Shown in pieces: positions 8,714 through 20,985 of a DNA stretch of 64,000 nucleotides (position 1 is the stretch's first letter; every line of letters begins with the position of its first letter). The notes under the pieces are model-generated. The model made no database searches, was not told the DNA's origin, and saw nothing but the letters and a program-made list of their open reading frames with translations. Source of the stretch: Sporosarcina aquimarina (GTDB lineage Bacteria > Bacillota > Bacilli > Bacillales_A > Planococcaceae). The stretch is from NCBI RefSeq assembly GCF_019748715.1, contig NZ_JACLBZ010000008.1, positions 1 to 64,000 on the forward strand, written 5' to 3'. Both the position numbers and the translations under genes were made by a program.

Positions 8714-9804
8714 GAATACATAATACTGTTAGAAACGAACTGAAGATCTAATTCGTCTACAATTTTATCTGTCCATTCTTTCGTAGATAAGGCACGTTGA
8801 TCTTTACCAGCTAAATCTGCTGTAAAATGTCCTTCTTCAAAAACTGTATTGACTGCTTTCTCTACTGCCGCAGCTTCTGTTTCCAGTCCGAATGAATATT
8901 TCAACATCATCGCGACGGAAAGAATGGCTGCCGCTGGATTGGCTACACCTTGACCGGCTACGTCTGGTGCTGAACCGTGTACTGGTTCATATAAACCTAA
9001 GCCGTCTGAACGAACACTTGCTGAAGGTAATAACCCAAGTGAGCCTGTTATGACCGAGGCTTCATCACTCAAAATATCTCCGAACATATTCTCTGTGATA
9101 ATGACATCAAAGACTGACGGGTTCGTGATCAATTTCATCGCCGCAGAGTCTACCAATTGATGTTCCACTTCAATATCAGGATAATCCGCTTTCTTCTCTT
9201 CCACAATTTTTCTCCAGAGCTTACTGGACTCGAGTACATTCGCTTTGTCCACAGAAGTTACTTTGCCTTTACGTAAGCGGGCAAGCTCGAAACCTTTGTC
9301 GACAATACGTTCGATTTCTTCACGTGTATACACGAGTGTATCTACTGCAGATTGATCTGTATGCCGGCTCGGTTTTCCAAAGTACAGTCCCCCAGTTAAT
9401 TCCCGGACAATCAGCATATCCACTTCTTTGACGATCTCTTCTTTTAAAGGAGAAGCATGGATTAAAGAAGGAACAGCTGCAACGGGACGAAGGTTCGCAA
9501 ATAGATCAAAATGTTTACGGATCGCAAGCAATCCTTTTTCCGGCCGTAACTCAGACGGATTTTGATCCCATTTCGGACCACCCACAGCTCCGAGGAGAAT
9601 GGCGTCACTTGACTCACATAATTCAATTGTTTCTTTAGGAAGCGGATTATTTTTTTCATCAATAGCGGCTCCGCCAATCAATCCATACTCAGTATGGAAC
9701 GTATGGTTAAAGCGTCTGCCAACCACTTCCAGCACTCGAACAGCCTCTGCCATTACCTCTGGTCCTATGCCGTCGCCGGGCAATACTGCTACTCTCTTTT
9801 CCAT
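8704..9804 (-). CDS. leuB: 3-isopropylmalate dehydrogenase
   Basis: Oxidises and decarboxylates 3-isopropylmalate using NAD. The 366-residue protein has LPGDGIGPEVMAEAV at the N-terminus, the substrate-binding region LTGGLYFGKPSR and the metal-site motif NMFGDILSDEAS. GGAGGAGAAG precedes the ATG. The last residues and the stop codon fall in the terminal repeat of the element at 8580-8713, so the tail after KIVDEL (DLQFVSNSIMYSYI) may be altered from the ancestral end. The core is intact and it should be active. Confidence 0.94.
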   Translation of the reverse strand: MEKRVAVLPGDGIGPEVMAEAVRVLEVVGRRFNHTFHTEYGLIGGAAIDEKNNPLPKETIELCESSDAILLGAVGGPKWDQNPSELRPEKGLLAIRKHFDLFANLRPVAAVPSLIHASPLKEEIVKEVDMLIVRELTGGLYFGKPSRHTDQSAVDTLVYTREEIERIVDKGFELARLRKGKVTSVDKANVLESSKLWRKIVEEKKADYPDIEVEHQLVDSAAMKLITNPSVFDVIITENMFGDILSDEASVITGSLGLLPSASVRSDGLGLYEPVHGSAPDVAGQGVANPAAAILSVAMMLKYSFGLETEAAAVEKAVNTVFEEGHFTADLAGKDQRALSTKEWTDKIVDELDLQFVSNSIMYSYI

Positions 9805-9871
9805 AGAACTTCTCCTCCTTGATCAATCTCGTATCACTCGATCGAATACTCTATCCATTATTTTTAAAAAG

Positions 9872-12446
<2,575 letters not shown>

Positions 12447-12461
12447 CTAAGTGTGTTTGAA

Positions 12462-12980
12462 TTATTGTTTTAAGATTGACAACTGTGGTACTTGAACTTT
12501 TTGCATATCACGGGCAAATGCCGTTGCGCCAGTTCTGGTTAATTCTTTGATGCCATATGGTTTCAGCAAATCGATAAAAGCCTCGATTTTATCTGGATCA
12601 CCCGTTACTTGGTAAGTTACTACATTCTTTCCTGAATCGACAATTGTCGCTCGGAAAGGTTCCACAATACTATTCATTTCAGAACGAATCTGCGGTGGTG
12701 AGATCACCTTTACTAAAGCCAGCTCACGCAGCACGATCGCTTTGTCTGTTATATCTTTAACTGTAATAACATCAATCTGCTTTTGCAGTTGTTTTACAAG
12801 TTGTTCGATTTTGTTTTCATCTTCTACATGAACTTGAAACGTCATTTTGGATCTGTTCGGCTGTTCAGTAGGACCGACAGTGATACTTTCAATATTGAAT
12901 TGCCGCTTCATGAGAAGTCCTGTCACTCGGTTTAATACACCGCTTTGGTTGATGACTGTTACTGTAATGATTCGTTTCAT
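12462..12980 (-). CDS. ilvN: Acetolactate synthase small (regulatory) subunit
   Basis: Regulatory subunit of 172 residues with an N-terminal ACT domain ([19 protein letters not shown], then the [11 protein letters not shown] region) and the C-terminal ALS_ss_C domain ([12 protein letters not shown]). It binds the catalytic subunit and gives valine feedback inhibition. The start overlaps the ilvB stop by four bases (ATGA), typical of translational coupling. Also called ilvH in Bacillus. Confidence 0.95.
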   Translation of the reverse strand: MKRIITVTVINQSGVLNRVTGLLMKRQFNIESITVGPTEQPNRSKMTFQVHVEDENKIEQLVKQLQKQIDVITVKDITDKAIVLRELALVKVISPPQIRSEMNSIVEPFRATIVDSGKNVVTYQVTGDPDKIEAFIDLLKPYGIKELTRTGATAFARDMQKVQVPQLSILKQ

Positions 12981-14728
12981 TTAGGACTCACCCCAATCAT
13001 TTCCTGTAAGCCTTTGCCTGGTGCAACCATCGGATAGACATTTTCCAATTGTTTTACCCGACAGTCGATCACAACTGGTTCATCAGACAATAGAGCTTCT
13101 TCAAATACTTTTTCTGCTTCTTCCAGCGTCTGAATCCGGTATCCTTTCAGATCGTATGCTTCAGCTAATTTAATAAAGTCTGGCTGTACCGGAATTAGCG
13201 ACTGGGAATAACGTTCTTCATAAAAAGTTTCTTGCCACTGACGAACCATCCCGAGTGCACCGTTATTTAAGATAATGACTTTAACCGGAATTCGAAGTTC
13301 TTGAAGCAACGATAATTCTTGAGCTGTCATCTGAAAGCCTGCATCTCCCACAATTGAGATGACTCGCGCTTCAGGTTTAGCAAGCTGAGCGCCAATTGCT
13401 GCCGGGAAGCCGAATCCCATAGTCCCTAGCCCGCCTGAAGTGACCCAATTATCCGGGTTATTCAAGCGATAATATTGAGCCGCCCACATTTGATGTTGAC
13501 CTACATCTGTCGTAACGATTGCATCCCCTTTTGTTATGCGATGAATGATTTCAAGCGCTTGCTGCGGCAATAGATCATTTTCATCTTCCTTATACCAAAG
13601 TGGATATTCGTTCGACATATTTTTCAGATATTCAACCCATCCGTCTGTGTCCGGTGATTTGAAATCCGCATTTATCAACGCAAGTAAAGCTTCCTTCGCA
13701 TCCGACACAATCGGAATTTCAGTTGGAACATTTTTTCCGATTTCCGCGGGATCAATATCCACGTGTATGACACGGGCATTCGGTAAAAATGAATTCAAAT
13801 TACCCGTCAGGCGGTCATCGAAGCGGGCACCGATATTCAACAGTACATCACATTCGCTTAATGCATAGTTTGCTGTTGCCGTACCGTGCATTCCTGCCAT
13901 TCCAAAGAATAATTCATGATCACCATGGATAGAGCCCAATCCCAATAATGTGTTTGTAACTGGGATTCTATGCTTTTCCACCAGTTCTTTCAGTTCTTCT
14001 GACCCGCCTGCATGGAGTATGCCTGCTCCCGCAAGAATCATAGGTTTCTTTGCGGTAGAAAGTGCTTGTGCCGCTTTTTGAATTTGCAGATAATTAGGAT
14101 GCTTAGTCGGCTGATATCCTGGCAAATTCACTTCTTTATTGTCCTTCTCCACCGGTACAAAAATTTCTGTAGCAACATTCTTCGGTATATCCACAACAAC
14201 TGGTCCCGGTCTTCCCGTAGATGCAATATGAAATGCTTCACGAATAATACGCGGAAGATCTGCTACGTCTTGAACTTGATAGTTATGTTTTGTAATCGGC
14301 TGTGTAATTCCGATAATATCTGCTTCCTGGAAAGCGTCGGTTCCAATCACCGTGCTTGCAACCTGGCCTGTGATGACTACCAGTGGCAAAGAATCCATCA
14401 TGGCATCCGTAATACCTGTTACTAGGTTCGTCGCACCTGGTCCTGATGTTGCAATAACGACTCCAGTTTTTCGAGAAACTCGCGCATAACCTTCTGCAGC
14501 GTGAATTGCTCCTTGTTCATGTCGTGCCAAGACATGTGGAATGGGGTCATTATACAAAGCATCATAGATTGGGAGAACTGCCCCTCCGGGATATCCAAAG
14601 ACCATCTCAACATTTTGTTCTTTTAATAATTGGATCAAGATAGCAGAGCCATCAGCAGGTTTTTTATTGGATTGTTCCCTAGGTTTTGTTGCTACAGCAG
14701 TTTGTTCTTCTTTTACTTTAGCACTCAT
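12977..14728 (-). CDS. ilvB: Acetolactate synthase large subunit
   Basis: Catalytic thiamine-diphosphate enzyme of 583 residues, first common step to valine, leucine and isoleucine. It has the TPP pyrimidine-binding domain ([15 protein letters not shown], catalytic Glu in [12 protein letters not shown]), the FAD/central domain and the TPP-Mg motif [14 protein letters not shown]...[27 protein letters not shown] precedes the ATG. It is the first gene of the operon, about 70 bases after the T-box terminator. Confidence 0.96.
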   Translation of the reverse strand: MSAKVKEEQTAVATKPREQSNKKPADGSAILIQLLKEQNVEMVFGYPGGAVLPIYDALYNDPIPHVLARHEQGAIHAAEGYARVSRKTGVVIATSGPGATNLVTGITDAMMDSLPLVVITGQVASTVIGTDAFQEADIIGITQPITKHNYQVQDVADLPRIIREAFHIASTGRPGPVVVDIPKNVATEIFVPVEKDNKEVNLPGYQPTKHPNYLQIQKAAQALSTAKKPMILAGAGILHAGGSEELKELVEKHRIPVTNTLLGLGSIHGDHELFFGMAGMHGTATANYALSECDVLLNIGARFDDRLTGNLNSFLPNARVIHVDIDPAEIGKNVPTEIPIVSDAKEALLALINADFKSPDTDGWVEYLKNMSNEYPLWYKEDENDLLPQQALEIIHRITKGDAIVTTDVGQHQMWAAQYYRLNNPDNWVTSGGLGTMGFGFPAAIGAQLAKPEARVISIVGDAGFQMTAQELSLLQELRIPVKVIILNNGALGMVRQWQETFYEERYSQSLIPVQPDFIKLAEAYDLKGYRIQTLEEAEKVFEEALLSDEPVVIDCRVKQLENVYPMVAPGKGLQEMIGVSPK

Positions 14729-14798
14729 AATGAACTCCTCCTTACAATTTTCTTCTATATGATGATACTCAATGGCATAATATTCAGCATTTTCTCCT

Positions 14799-15090
14799 AA
14801 AAAAAAGCCTTTTCATCCCACGCAAAGAAACCGAATTTCTTCACATAGGGATGAAAAAGCTTTCATGGTACCACCCTAGTTCGTGACCTGAGTCACCTTA
14901 CGAAAAAGCAAGTCGAAACCTGACTTTTTCATTGCTAACGAGCCCAATTGCCGAGCCCGGGACTGCCTAATCGGCATACCTTTTAACAGTCCACTCCGAG
15001 GGGATGTCGTAAATAGTTGTATTGCCGGCTTCCAGCATGACCGGCTCTCTGTGAATACAAGTTTCTACTTACTTTTACCTCATCAACGTT
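14799..15090 (-). promoter_or_regulatory. T-box leader of the ilv-leu operon
   Basis: On the minus strand, a Stem I region (AAGTAAGTAGAAACTTG, then AGAGAGCCGG) leads to the T-box core TAGGGTGGTACCATG (14864-14879). A strong intrinsic terminator follows, with arms 14806-14819 and 14848-14861 and an eight-T run. Uncharged tRNA should pair with the specifier and the T-box and favour the antiterminator. The best-placed specifier by the pattern GA-C-NNN is ATC (15003-15005), which would read isoleucine tRNA. A CTC (leucine) triplet three bases further on (14998-15000) cannot be excluded. Confidence 0.9.
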
Positions 15091-15154
15091 TTATCTTTAT
15101 TCAACTGAAGACTCTCACCTATATAGGTGATGAGATGAATGTAATCTTTATCCT

Positions 15155-15277
15155 GTTCAGTGGGTATTCAAACACCCGCTGAACAAAAGAGGTACGCAGG
15201 CAAAGGTTAACTGACCTGCGTCACGCTGGCCTAAGCACAATTCAAAATCTGGACGCAATTACGCCGAGGCGTAATTG
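15155..15277. repeat. Three-hairpin intergenic element
   Basis: Three perfect or near-perfect hairpins lie in a row: gttcagtgggt / acccgctgaac (15155-15184), acgcagg / cctgcgt (15194-15221) and caattacgcc / ggcgtaattg (15256-15277). None is followed by a clear T-run, so they are not ordinary terminators. The segment separates ilvD from the T-box leader and may carry part of the operon promoter. I suspect a dispersed Planococcaceae repeat, but only one copy is seen here. Confidence 0.5.
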
Positions 15278-15282
15278 ATTTA

Positions 15283-16950
15283 TTATATTTTCATTACTCC
15301 ACCTGTACTTGCTGAAGTAACCAACTTAGAATATCTACCTAGATATCCTTTTTTAATTTTTGGTTCAAATGGTTTTAAAGCGTGTCGACGTTCCGCCAAC
15401 ACTTCATCCGAAACTTCAAGCTCGATTGTTCGGTTGATCAGATCGATTTCAATAATATCGCCATTCTCAACAAGAGCAATTGGTCCACCCTCTGCAGCTT
15501 CAGGTGAAATGTGTCCGATGGAAATACCTCTGGATGCTCCAGAGAAACGTCCATCTGTGATAAGAGCTACTTCTTTCCCGAGCCCTCTCCCCATAATTGC
15601 GGAAGTAGGAGCCAACATTTCTGGCATTCCTGGACCGCCTTTAGGCCCTTCATATCGAATGACGACTACATGGCCTGCTTGCACTGTGCCATTATCGATA
15701 TTTTCCTGCGCTTCTTCCTGAGATTCAAAGACAATCGCTTCTCCTCTAAAATCTTTAATGGAAGGATCTACGGCTCCTACTTTAATTACAGAGCCCTCAG
15801 GTGCAATATTGCCAAATAAGATTGAAAGACCACCGACTGGACTATATGGGTTATCTTTTGTTCGAATGACGTCTGTATTCGTGATCTCATGTCCAGCGAC
15901 ATCTTCTGCAATTGTTTTACCTGTAATGGTTATTCGATCTTTATGGATGGCCCCGTCAATTTTACACAATTCATTGACAATTGCGCTTACACCACCGGCT
16001 AGATGTATGTCATGCATAGAATAATCGGATGCCGGCATGATCTTGGACAAATATGGTACTCGTTTTGCAACTTCATTTACATCTTCAATATTGTAGTCGA
16101 TCTCTGCTTCGTGAGCGATTGCCAATGTATGAAGGACAGTATTTGTCGAACCACCCATCGCCATATCGAGCGCGAATGCATCATCGATCGTTTCTTTAGT
16201 AATAATATCGCGTGGTTTAATATCTTTTTCAATACAGTTCATCAAGTGCTTTGCTGCCTGCTTGATCAACGTATGACGTTCGTCGGAAGTTGCGAGAATT
16301 GTCGCATTTCCTGGCAAGGCCATACCGAGCATTTCCATTAAGGAGTTCATGGAGTTCGCAGTAAACATTCCCGAGCAAGACCCACATGAAGGACAAGCAT
16401 TTTCTTCAATATCCTTTAATGTTTCTGCCGACATCTGACCGCTTTTATAAGCGCCGACACCTTCAAATACGGATGTTAATGAAAGGGGTTCGCCTGTTGC
16501 CGATACGCCAGCTTCCATTGGTCCTCCTGAAACAAATACGGAAGGTACATTCGTACGAACTGCTGCCATCAACATACCAGGTGTGATCTTATCACAGTTC
16601 GGTATATAGAAGACTCCATCAAACCAGTGTGCATTTATGACAGTCTCTGCCGCATCTGCGATCAGTTCACGACTTGGTAATGAATAACGCATTCCAATAT
16701 GTCCCATCGCGATACCATCATCTACACCAATTGTATTGAATTCGAACGGTACGCCGCCCGCTTCCCAAATTGCTTCTTTTACGACTTCTGCAAATTTATT
16801 CAAATGCATATGTCCTGGTATAATATCAATATACGAATTACATACTCCAATAAATGGTTTGTTCATATCTTTCGTTTTTACACCTGCTGCATAAAGTAAG
16901 CTACGATGTGGTGCACGATCGATTCCTTTTTTAATCATGTCACTTCTCAT
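15283..16950 (-). CDS. ilvD: Dihydroxy-acid dehydratase
   Basis: Iron-sulfur enzyme of 555 residues that makes the 2-keto acids of valine and isoleucine. Cluster cysteines are seen in [10 protein letters not shown] and [18 protein letters not shown], and the C-terminal motif [20 protein letters not shown] is present. The start is ATG at 16950 ([14 protein letters not shown]) with AGGAGAG seven bases upstream; a longer reading frame to 16983 has no SD. It lies upstream of, and in the same direction as, the ilvB operon but outside the T-box. A weak CodY-box-like sequence (11 of 15 matches) is at 17008-17022. Confidence 0.95.
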   Translation of the reverse strand: MRSDMIKKGIDRAPHRSLLYAAGVKTKDMNKPFIGVCNSYIDIIPGHMHLNKFAEVVKEAIWEAGGVPFEFNTIGVDDGIAMGHIGMRYSLPSRELIADAAETVINAHWFDGVFYIPNCDKITPGMLMAAVRTNVPSVFVSGGPMEAGVSATGEPLSLTSVFEGVGAYKSGQMSAETLKDIEENACPSCGSCSGMFTANSMNSLMEMLGMALPGNATILATSDERHTLIKQAAKHLMNCIEKDIKPRDIITKETIDDAFALDMAMGGSTNTVLHTLAIAHEAEIDYNIEDVNEVAKRVPYLSKIMPASDYSMHDIHLAGGVSAIVNELCKIDGAIHKDRITITGKTIAEDVAGHEITNTDVIRTKDNPYSPVGGLSILFGNIAPEGSVIKVGAVDPSIKDFRGEAIVFESQEEAQENIDNGTVQAGHVVVIRYEGPKGGPGMPEMLAPTSAIMGRGLGKEVALITDGRFSGASRGISIGHISPEAAEGGPIALVENGDIIEIDLINRTIELEVSDEVLAERRHALKPFEPKIKKGYLGRYSKLVTSASTGGVMKI

Positions 16951-17322
16951 TGCGATCTCTCCTAAACTAATCGAACGAACCAATTTCCAAACAATTGAAT
17001 TCAGTTGAATATTCTGAACAGCCAGTGAAAAGTTTCACAGCTATGAACTAGATTGTTGCTATCATATCTTGTAAACAATGAAAGGTCAACTGTATTTTTA
17101 AAGTTTTTAATCAATTGCGACTAATCAAAAATAGTTGAATACGCTTACATACGCGGCACGGAGCGATATATTGCATATTGAAAAAATCTAAAAAAAAATT
17201 ATGTTTTTTTTAAACTTTGTTGCAACCCAACTATTAGATCCATCCACACTAACACTTTAAAATGGTAATAAATCGTTAAGAATGTTTCGACAATTTACGA
17301 CAACTTATTTTTGTTTATAACT

Positions 17323-17458
17323 TTACACACATAATCCACCGCGTCTCTTTTATGTTTTGAACAACTATGCACAGGGTACGCACAGCTTATCCACTGCTCT
17401 TGTTGATAAAACGAACGGTTGTTCTTTTGTTGCTTTACTGTTAAAGTATTGTATAACA
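17323..17458 (+). promoter_or_regulatory. DnaA-box cluster and promoter of sda
   Basis: Five same-strand 9-mers resemble the DnaA box TTATNCACA: TTACACACA (17323), TAATCCACC (17332), CTATGCACA (17365), GTACGCACA (17376) and TTATCCACT (17387). Each differs by one or two bases. A promoter follows, TTGCTT at 17431 and TATAAC at 17453 with a 16-base spacer. In B. subtilis, DnaA activates sda directly, which fits this layout. Confidence 0.55.
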
Positions 17459-17519
17459 TCCTAAAAAGTCTATGCAGGTTGGATGCTTGATATTCATCCG
17501 AAAGGGAGGCGGTTCAATT

Positions 17520-17657
17520 ATGTTTCAATTGTCCGATCAAATGCTGCTCTATTCTTATCAACAAGCTCAACGACTAAAATTAAGCCCTGAGTTCATACGA
17601 TTGTTAGAAAGAGAAATAGAGAAGCGCTCCTTAGAATCTACGCATCTCTATCGCTAG
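17520..17657 (+). CDS. sda: Sporulation checkpoint protein Sda
   Basis: A 45-residue protein, beginning MFQLSDQMLLYSYQQAQ and ending near LLEREIEKRSLES. Length and pattern match Sda of Bacillus (LSDELLIESY, IELIENEIKRRSL). Sda is a helical hairpin that binds the dimerisation domain of sporulation kinases (KinA) and blocks autophosphorylation when replication is perturbed. The start at 17520 is chosen for GGGAGG at 17504-17509; a longer frame from 17472 would swallow that SD. It stands alone, with DnaA-box-like sites upstream and a terminator downstream. Confidence 0.9.
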   Translation: MFQLSDQMLLYSYQQAQRLKLSPEFIRLLEREIEKRSLESTHLYR

Positions 17658-17668
17658 CCTTTGGATTC

Positions 17669-17716
17669 AATTAAAAAGGACATGCCCTAGCATTTTTCGG
17701 GTATGTCCTTTTTTCG
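17669..17716 (+). terminator. Terminator of sda
   Basis: Hairpin aaaaaggacatgccc / gggtatgtccttttttc with a T-run. Confidence 0.75.
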
Positions 17717-17801
17717 AGTATGAAATTGTTCTTCTATATAGTGTACACAAGACCCTTACCAGATTCTTCACAAAAACTGCATGATTTTTCGTATATGCAT
17801 C

Positions 17802-17830
17802 TTGCTTTACCCCAGAGTACAACATACTAT
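17802..17830 (+). promoter_or_regulatory. Promoter of the polysaccharide deacetylase gene
   Basis: TTGCTT (17802-17807) and TACTAT (17825-17830) with a 17-base spacer, about 30 bases before the ATG. Confidence 0.45.
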
Positions 17831-17867
17831 TAGAAAAGGACATTATAGATAGGGGTTAGAAAGAAGA

Positions 17868-19022
17868 ATGAAGAAGTTATTGTTGGTGGCTGTTTTATTA
17901 TGCAGCTTGTTTATTTCCACACCTACCACTGAAGCAGCTACCACATCTGTTATAAAGATCGCAGCTACTACACCTGTTTTTAAAGACACCGAAAAAATCG
18001 CAGTGTTTTCTAAAGGAACAATACATACTATAACCAAGTCCGATCAACGTTTTCACTATACAAAGATCGGTGACTTGGAAGTCAAATTTTCCAAGCAGAA
18101 AGCAAAAATGATTCATCAAGATGCAGATCAATTGAAAAGCGCAAACCCTGTTCGACTGCTTACAAAAAAGCATGTGAAAATCTATTCGAATCGAAACATT
18201 AAATCAACTGAGCTTGGCCATATCCAACCAAAGCAAGTAATTTACACGCAACGTCTGCGTGGTGATTACTATCCTATCGTGTTCGGCGGCAAGACGGGGT
18301 ATATCTACAGGAAAGACGTAAAAGTTCAAAAAGGTATACCTGTACTTATGTATCATGATTTAGTCAAGAAAAAAGAAGGTACAAATGTTTCTATTTTGGA
18401 AGTGGATAAATTCAAATCTCAGATGGCCTATTTAAAGAAAAACAATTGGCATACGATTTCCACTGATGATTTAACACTTTGGCTTCAAAAGAAAATTAAG
18501 CTTCCGGAAAAATCAGTCCTTATTACATTTGACGACGGCTATTCCTCAACTGCCGATTTAGCATACCCTATTTTAAAATCCCATCGTTTCAAAGCGACGG
18601 CATTCTTGATAGCGAGCCGTATAGAACGTCCCGGTTATTTAACAGAAGAACAAATTCGGTCAACTCAGGATATGATTTCCTACCAAAACCACACATATGA
18701 CTTGCATGGTTTTAATTCGATGACTGGACTAGCACTCTTGGAATATACGCCAAGATCGGCAATCTATACAGATCTTACCATGGCCAATCAAAAAATAGGA
18801 AGCATCCTTCCTGAGCAACCTCCAGTTTCCGCGCTTGCCTATCCATATGGTCTTCGTAACACAGAGGCTATACGAGCGAGTAAAGTGGCGGGCATGAAAA
18901 GTGCTTATACGATCACCGAAGGAAACGTTTTCCAAGGGGACTCACCATTTCATCTAAAACGCCAGCGTGTTCATTCTGGAATGTCTATTTCGGATTTCGA
19001 GCGAAGGTTGCTCGGTCAATAA
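17868..19022 (+). CDS. Secreted polysaccharide deacetylase with SH3-like domain
   Basis: Exported protein of 384 residues. A signal peptide (MKKLLLVAVLLCSLFIS, cut near TEAA) is followed by an SH3-like part at about 85-150 (KIYSNRNIKSTELG) and a NodB-homology domain at about 155-380. The metal and catalytic motif TFDDGYSS has Asp222 and Asp223, and the second motif NHTYDLH has His275 and His280. The end of the domain has LAYPYG. Such enzymes remove acetyl groups from N-acetylglucosamine polymers or peptidoglycan. The substrate is not readable. Confidence 0.85.
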   Translation: MKKLLLVAVLLCSLFISTPTTEAATTSVIKIAATTPVFKDTEKIAVFSKGTIHTITKSDQRFHYTKIGDLEVKFSKQKAKMIHQDADQLKSANPVRLLTKKHVKIYSNRNIKSTELGHIQPKQVIYTQRLRGDYYPIVFGGKTGYIYRKDVKVQKGIPVLMYHDLVKKKEGTNVSILEVDKFKSQMAYLKKNNWHTISTDDLTLWLQKKIKLPEKSVLITFDDGYSSTADLAYPILKSHRFKATAFLIASRIERPGYLTEEQIRSTQDMISYQNHTYDLHGFNSMTGLALLEYTPRSAIYTDLTMANQKIGSILPEQPPVSALAYPYGLRNTEAIRASKVAGMKSAYTITEGNVFQGDSPFHLKRQRVHSGMSISDFERRLLGQ

Positions 19023-19070
19023 AAAAAAGAAGGGGCAGTCGATCTAAACCGTCGACTGTTCCTTCTTTTT
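19023..19070. terminator. Bidirectional terminator
   Basis: Hairpin aagaaggggcagtcga / tcgactgttccttctt between the converging deacetylase and SMR genes, with A-rich and T-rich flanks. Confidence 0.75.
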
Positions 19071-19383
19071 ATGATAAAGCCTTTAATCCAACTACTCCAA
19101 ATACGATCAAACATAAACTCGCAACTCTTCCGACACTTTTTGATTCGCCAAAAAAAATCATATTAATCAGAACAGCCCCTGCTGTACCTACGCCGATCCA
19201 GACAGCGTATGCCGTGCTCACTTGCAAATATTTAAAGGAGTTATAGAGGAAGAAGAATGCCGTCCCAAAACCCCCATAATACATTAAACCAGTAGCCCAG
19301 CTTCTGTTTTCACTAAATTTCTTCAATCCGATTACTCCGACAAACTCACTCAGAGCGGCCAAGAACACCAGCGTCCATCCCAT
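19069..19383 (-). CDS. SMR-family multidrug efflux subunit (second of pair)
   Basis: A 104-residue protein with four membrane helices, the size of small multidrug resistance proteins. The conserved membrane glutamate is in ALSEFVGVIGLKKFS, and the SMR signature is in AYAVWIGVGTAGAV. It overlaps the upstream SMR gene by 38 bases and has GGTGGAG before its ATG. Paired SMR proteins (like YvdS/YvdR, YkkC/YkkD or EbrA/EbrB) work as antiparallel heterodimers driven by protons. The TetR-SMR-SMR order matches B. subtilis yvdT-yvdS-yvdR. The substrate is unknown. Confidence 0.85.
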   Translation of the reverse strand: MGWTLVFLAALSEFVGVIGLKKFSENRSWATGLMYYGGFGTAFFFLYNSFKYLQVSTAYAVWIGVGTAGAVLINMIFFGESKSVGRVASLCLIVFGVVGLKALS

Positions 19384-19732
19384 GCTTCTCCACCTCTTTC
19401 AATGCTTTCTTCTCATCAATTCCATCCGCTATTTTTAAACCTGCCACTCCAAGAACCAAGATGAATATAAAAAATATTTTTCCTAAACTAATATGTTCAC
19501 CGAAGAAAAGCACGTCCATCAGAGATGTCCCGACCGTTCCGATACCTGCAAATACTGCGTATACCGTGCCCGTCGGCAAACCTTCACATGCCTTCGTCAA
19601 GAAATGAAAATCAATAAATATAAAACCGACAATGAAAATCCAGTGCCACCACTGACTTGCTGTGTTAAAACCAAATATCCAAACTAACTCAAAGAAGCTA
19701 GTTAACGCTACATACATCCAAGCCTTACTCAT
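19346..19732 (-). CDS. SMR-family multidrug efflux subunit (first of pair)
   Basis: A 128-residue, four-helix SMR protein. The membrane glutamate lies in SFFELVWIFGF and the conserved loop in YAVFAGIGTVGTS. It is longer than usual by a charged C-terminal tail of about 25 residues (EKKALKEVEKHG), which is the part overlapping the next gene. GGAGGGAATAGT precedes the ATG. It is presumably made and assembled with the protein at 19069-19383 and controlled by the TetR gene just upstream. Confidence 0.85.
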   Translation of the reverse strand: MSKAWMYVALTSFFELVWIFGFNTASQWWHWIFIVGFIFIDFHFLTKACEGLPTGTVYAVFAGIGTVGTSLMDVLFFGEHISLGKIFFIFILVLGVAGLKIADGIDEKKALKEVEKHGMDAGVLGRSE

Positions 19733-19768
19733 ACTATTCCCTCCGTATTTCTATGTCTCATTTATTTG

Positions 19769-19785
19769 ACTGACTGTCATTCATT
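19769..19785. promoter_or_regulatory. Candidate TetR operator
   Basis: TGACTGACTGTCATTCA is a 17-bp palindrome with one mismatched pair, in the 81-base gap between tetR and the first SMR gene. It is the kind of site TetR repressors bind near their target promoter. Confidence 0.55.
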
Positions 19786-19813
19786 TTATCATAAAAGTTA
19801 ACAACGTGCCATG

Positions 19814-20410
19814 TTAACTTTTCACAGTCTTGAATTGTAATGCGTGTGACAGAAAATCCAATACCTCTTCTTTTTGGCGATCCGCCTCACTTTCGTCACG
19901 ATGAGCATACAAAAATACTTGTTCTGCCGTCGATTCGATCAGACCTATGATGACTTTTGCAGTTCGCTCCGGCTTTATTGACTGACGAATAGCTCCTTCT
20001 TCCCTTGCCGCTTCAAGCTTCTCACTGATCCATTCATAAAATGGAGCATATATCGATTCCCATTCCCTAATATGCTCTGTGGAGGCAAGTCCTGAGTAAA
20101 TTACAGCCATTATTTCGTAATACTCCCTGTTCACTTCATATATCGCATCTACCATCTGTTCGAATTGCTTTGAATAAGCTGCTCGATCATCAACTGTACG
20201 TTGCACAATATCCATTGTCTTCGCCACCATCTCTTCTGCGATTGCAGGCATCAATGACAGTTTGGATGGAAAGTATAAATAGAAAGTTCCTTGTGCAATT
20301 CCAGCACGTTTAACAATATCCGAGATCTTCGTTTTCTCGATTCCCTGCTCTTGAAATACCTCTATAGCTGAATGAATTATCGCTGTTCTTTTTCCCACTG
20401 AACTCTTCAC
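19814..20410 (-). CDS. TetR-family transcriptional regulator
   Basis: A 198-residue repressor-type protein. The helix-turn-helix is at about 10-55 (SAIEVFQEQGIEKTKISDIV, then GIAQGTFYLYFPSK), followed by a helical ligand domain. It lies immediately upstream of and in line with the SMR pair, so it most likely represses the efflux genes until a ligand binds. Resembles YvdT by context. Confidence 0.88.
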   Translation of the reverse strand: MKSSVGKRTAIIHSAIEVFQEQGIEKTKISDIVKRAGIAQGTFYLYFPSKLSLMPAIAEEMVAKTMDIVQRTVDDRAAYSKQFEQMVDAIYEVNREYYEIMAVIYSGLASTEHIREWESIYAPFYEWISEKLEAAREEGAIRQSIKPERTAKVIIGLIESTAEQVFLYAHRDESEADRQKEEVLDFLSHALQFKTVKS

Positions 20411-20510
20411 TTCCTCTAAATCGTTTTTAGACAGTATATAGCATATATGCTTTTCTCACAAATCATTCTCGGCTTGCTTTTATCTCGCGATTCAACGGAT
20501 AGTTTCAAAA

Positions 20511-20542
20511 AAACGATTGCCAATATTCATTTGGCAATCGTT
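20511..20542 (-). terminator. Terminator of the lipoprotein gene
   Basis: Hairpin aacgattgccaa / ttggcaatcgtt with a TTTTTTT run on the minus strand. Confidence 0.75.
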
Positions 20543-20552
20543 TATATAGTAA

Positions 20553-20972
20553 TTATTCTTTTTTTGCTTCCTTTGTTTCTTGAGCGAAGGTTTCCCCGCT
20601 CTTCCTTGCTTGGATATCCATACTGTGATCTGGATATTCTTTTTCAATGCGTGTAAAGAATTTCTTGGCGAGCTCTTCAGCCTGCTCTTTTTTCATGTCT
20701 TCAGATACTTCGAAATCAAGTAAAACATAGCCACCCGCATCTTCTGTAATGATTAAGCTTACTTGCGATACACCTTCTTCTTTAGCGAGTTCCTCTTTTA
20801 GCTCATCGTCGGAAGTCGTAGTATCGGATTTATCTACCACGCCTGGTGTTTCTTTTTCAGCTGGTTCGGTTTGCTCCTGATCCGCTTTCTTATCTTCTTC
20901 AGCGTCCCCACTGCAAGCTCCTAATAATAGAAGAGATAAACCAAGCGGCGCCATTAAATGTCTTTTCTTCAT
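20553..20972 (-). CDS. Small lipoprotein of unknown function
   Basis: A 139-residue lipoprotein from Met at 20972: MKKRHLMAPLGLSLLLLGAC with the lipobox LLGAC, then an acidic linker (SGDAEEDKKADQEQTEP) and a small alpha/beta domain (VSLIITEDAGGYVLLDFE). The function is not recognised. The coding sequence looks complete, but no SD precedes the ATG or the upstream ATG at 21017. The upstream DNA is the interior of an oppositely oriented surface-protein gene, so the native promoter and SD have probably been lost by a rearrangement. Confidence 0.65.
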   Translation of the reverse strand: MKKRHLMAPLGLSLLLLGACSGDAEEDKKADQEQTEPAEKETPGVVDKSDTTTSDDELKEELAKEEGVSQVSLIITEDAGGYVLLDFEVSEDMKKEQAEELAKKFFTRIEKEYPDHSMDIQARKSGETFAQETKEAKKE

Positions 20973-20985
20973 TGTCAAGACACTA

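Noticed and set aside
17008-17022. CodY box upstream of ilvD (AATATTCTGAACAGC)
   Set aside because: Only 11 of 15 matches, which is weak for such an AT-rich motif; not listed as a feature.
19733-19813. Guanidine (ykkC) riboswitch before the SMR pair
   Set aside because: The gap is only 81 bases, has a TetR-type palindrome instead, and lacks the ykkC core.
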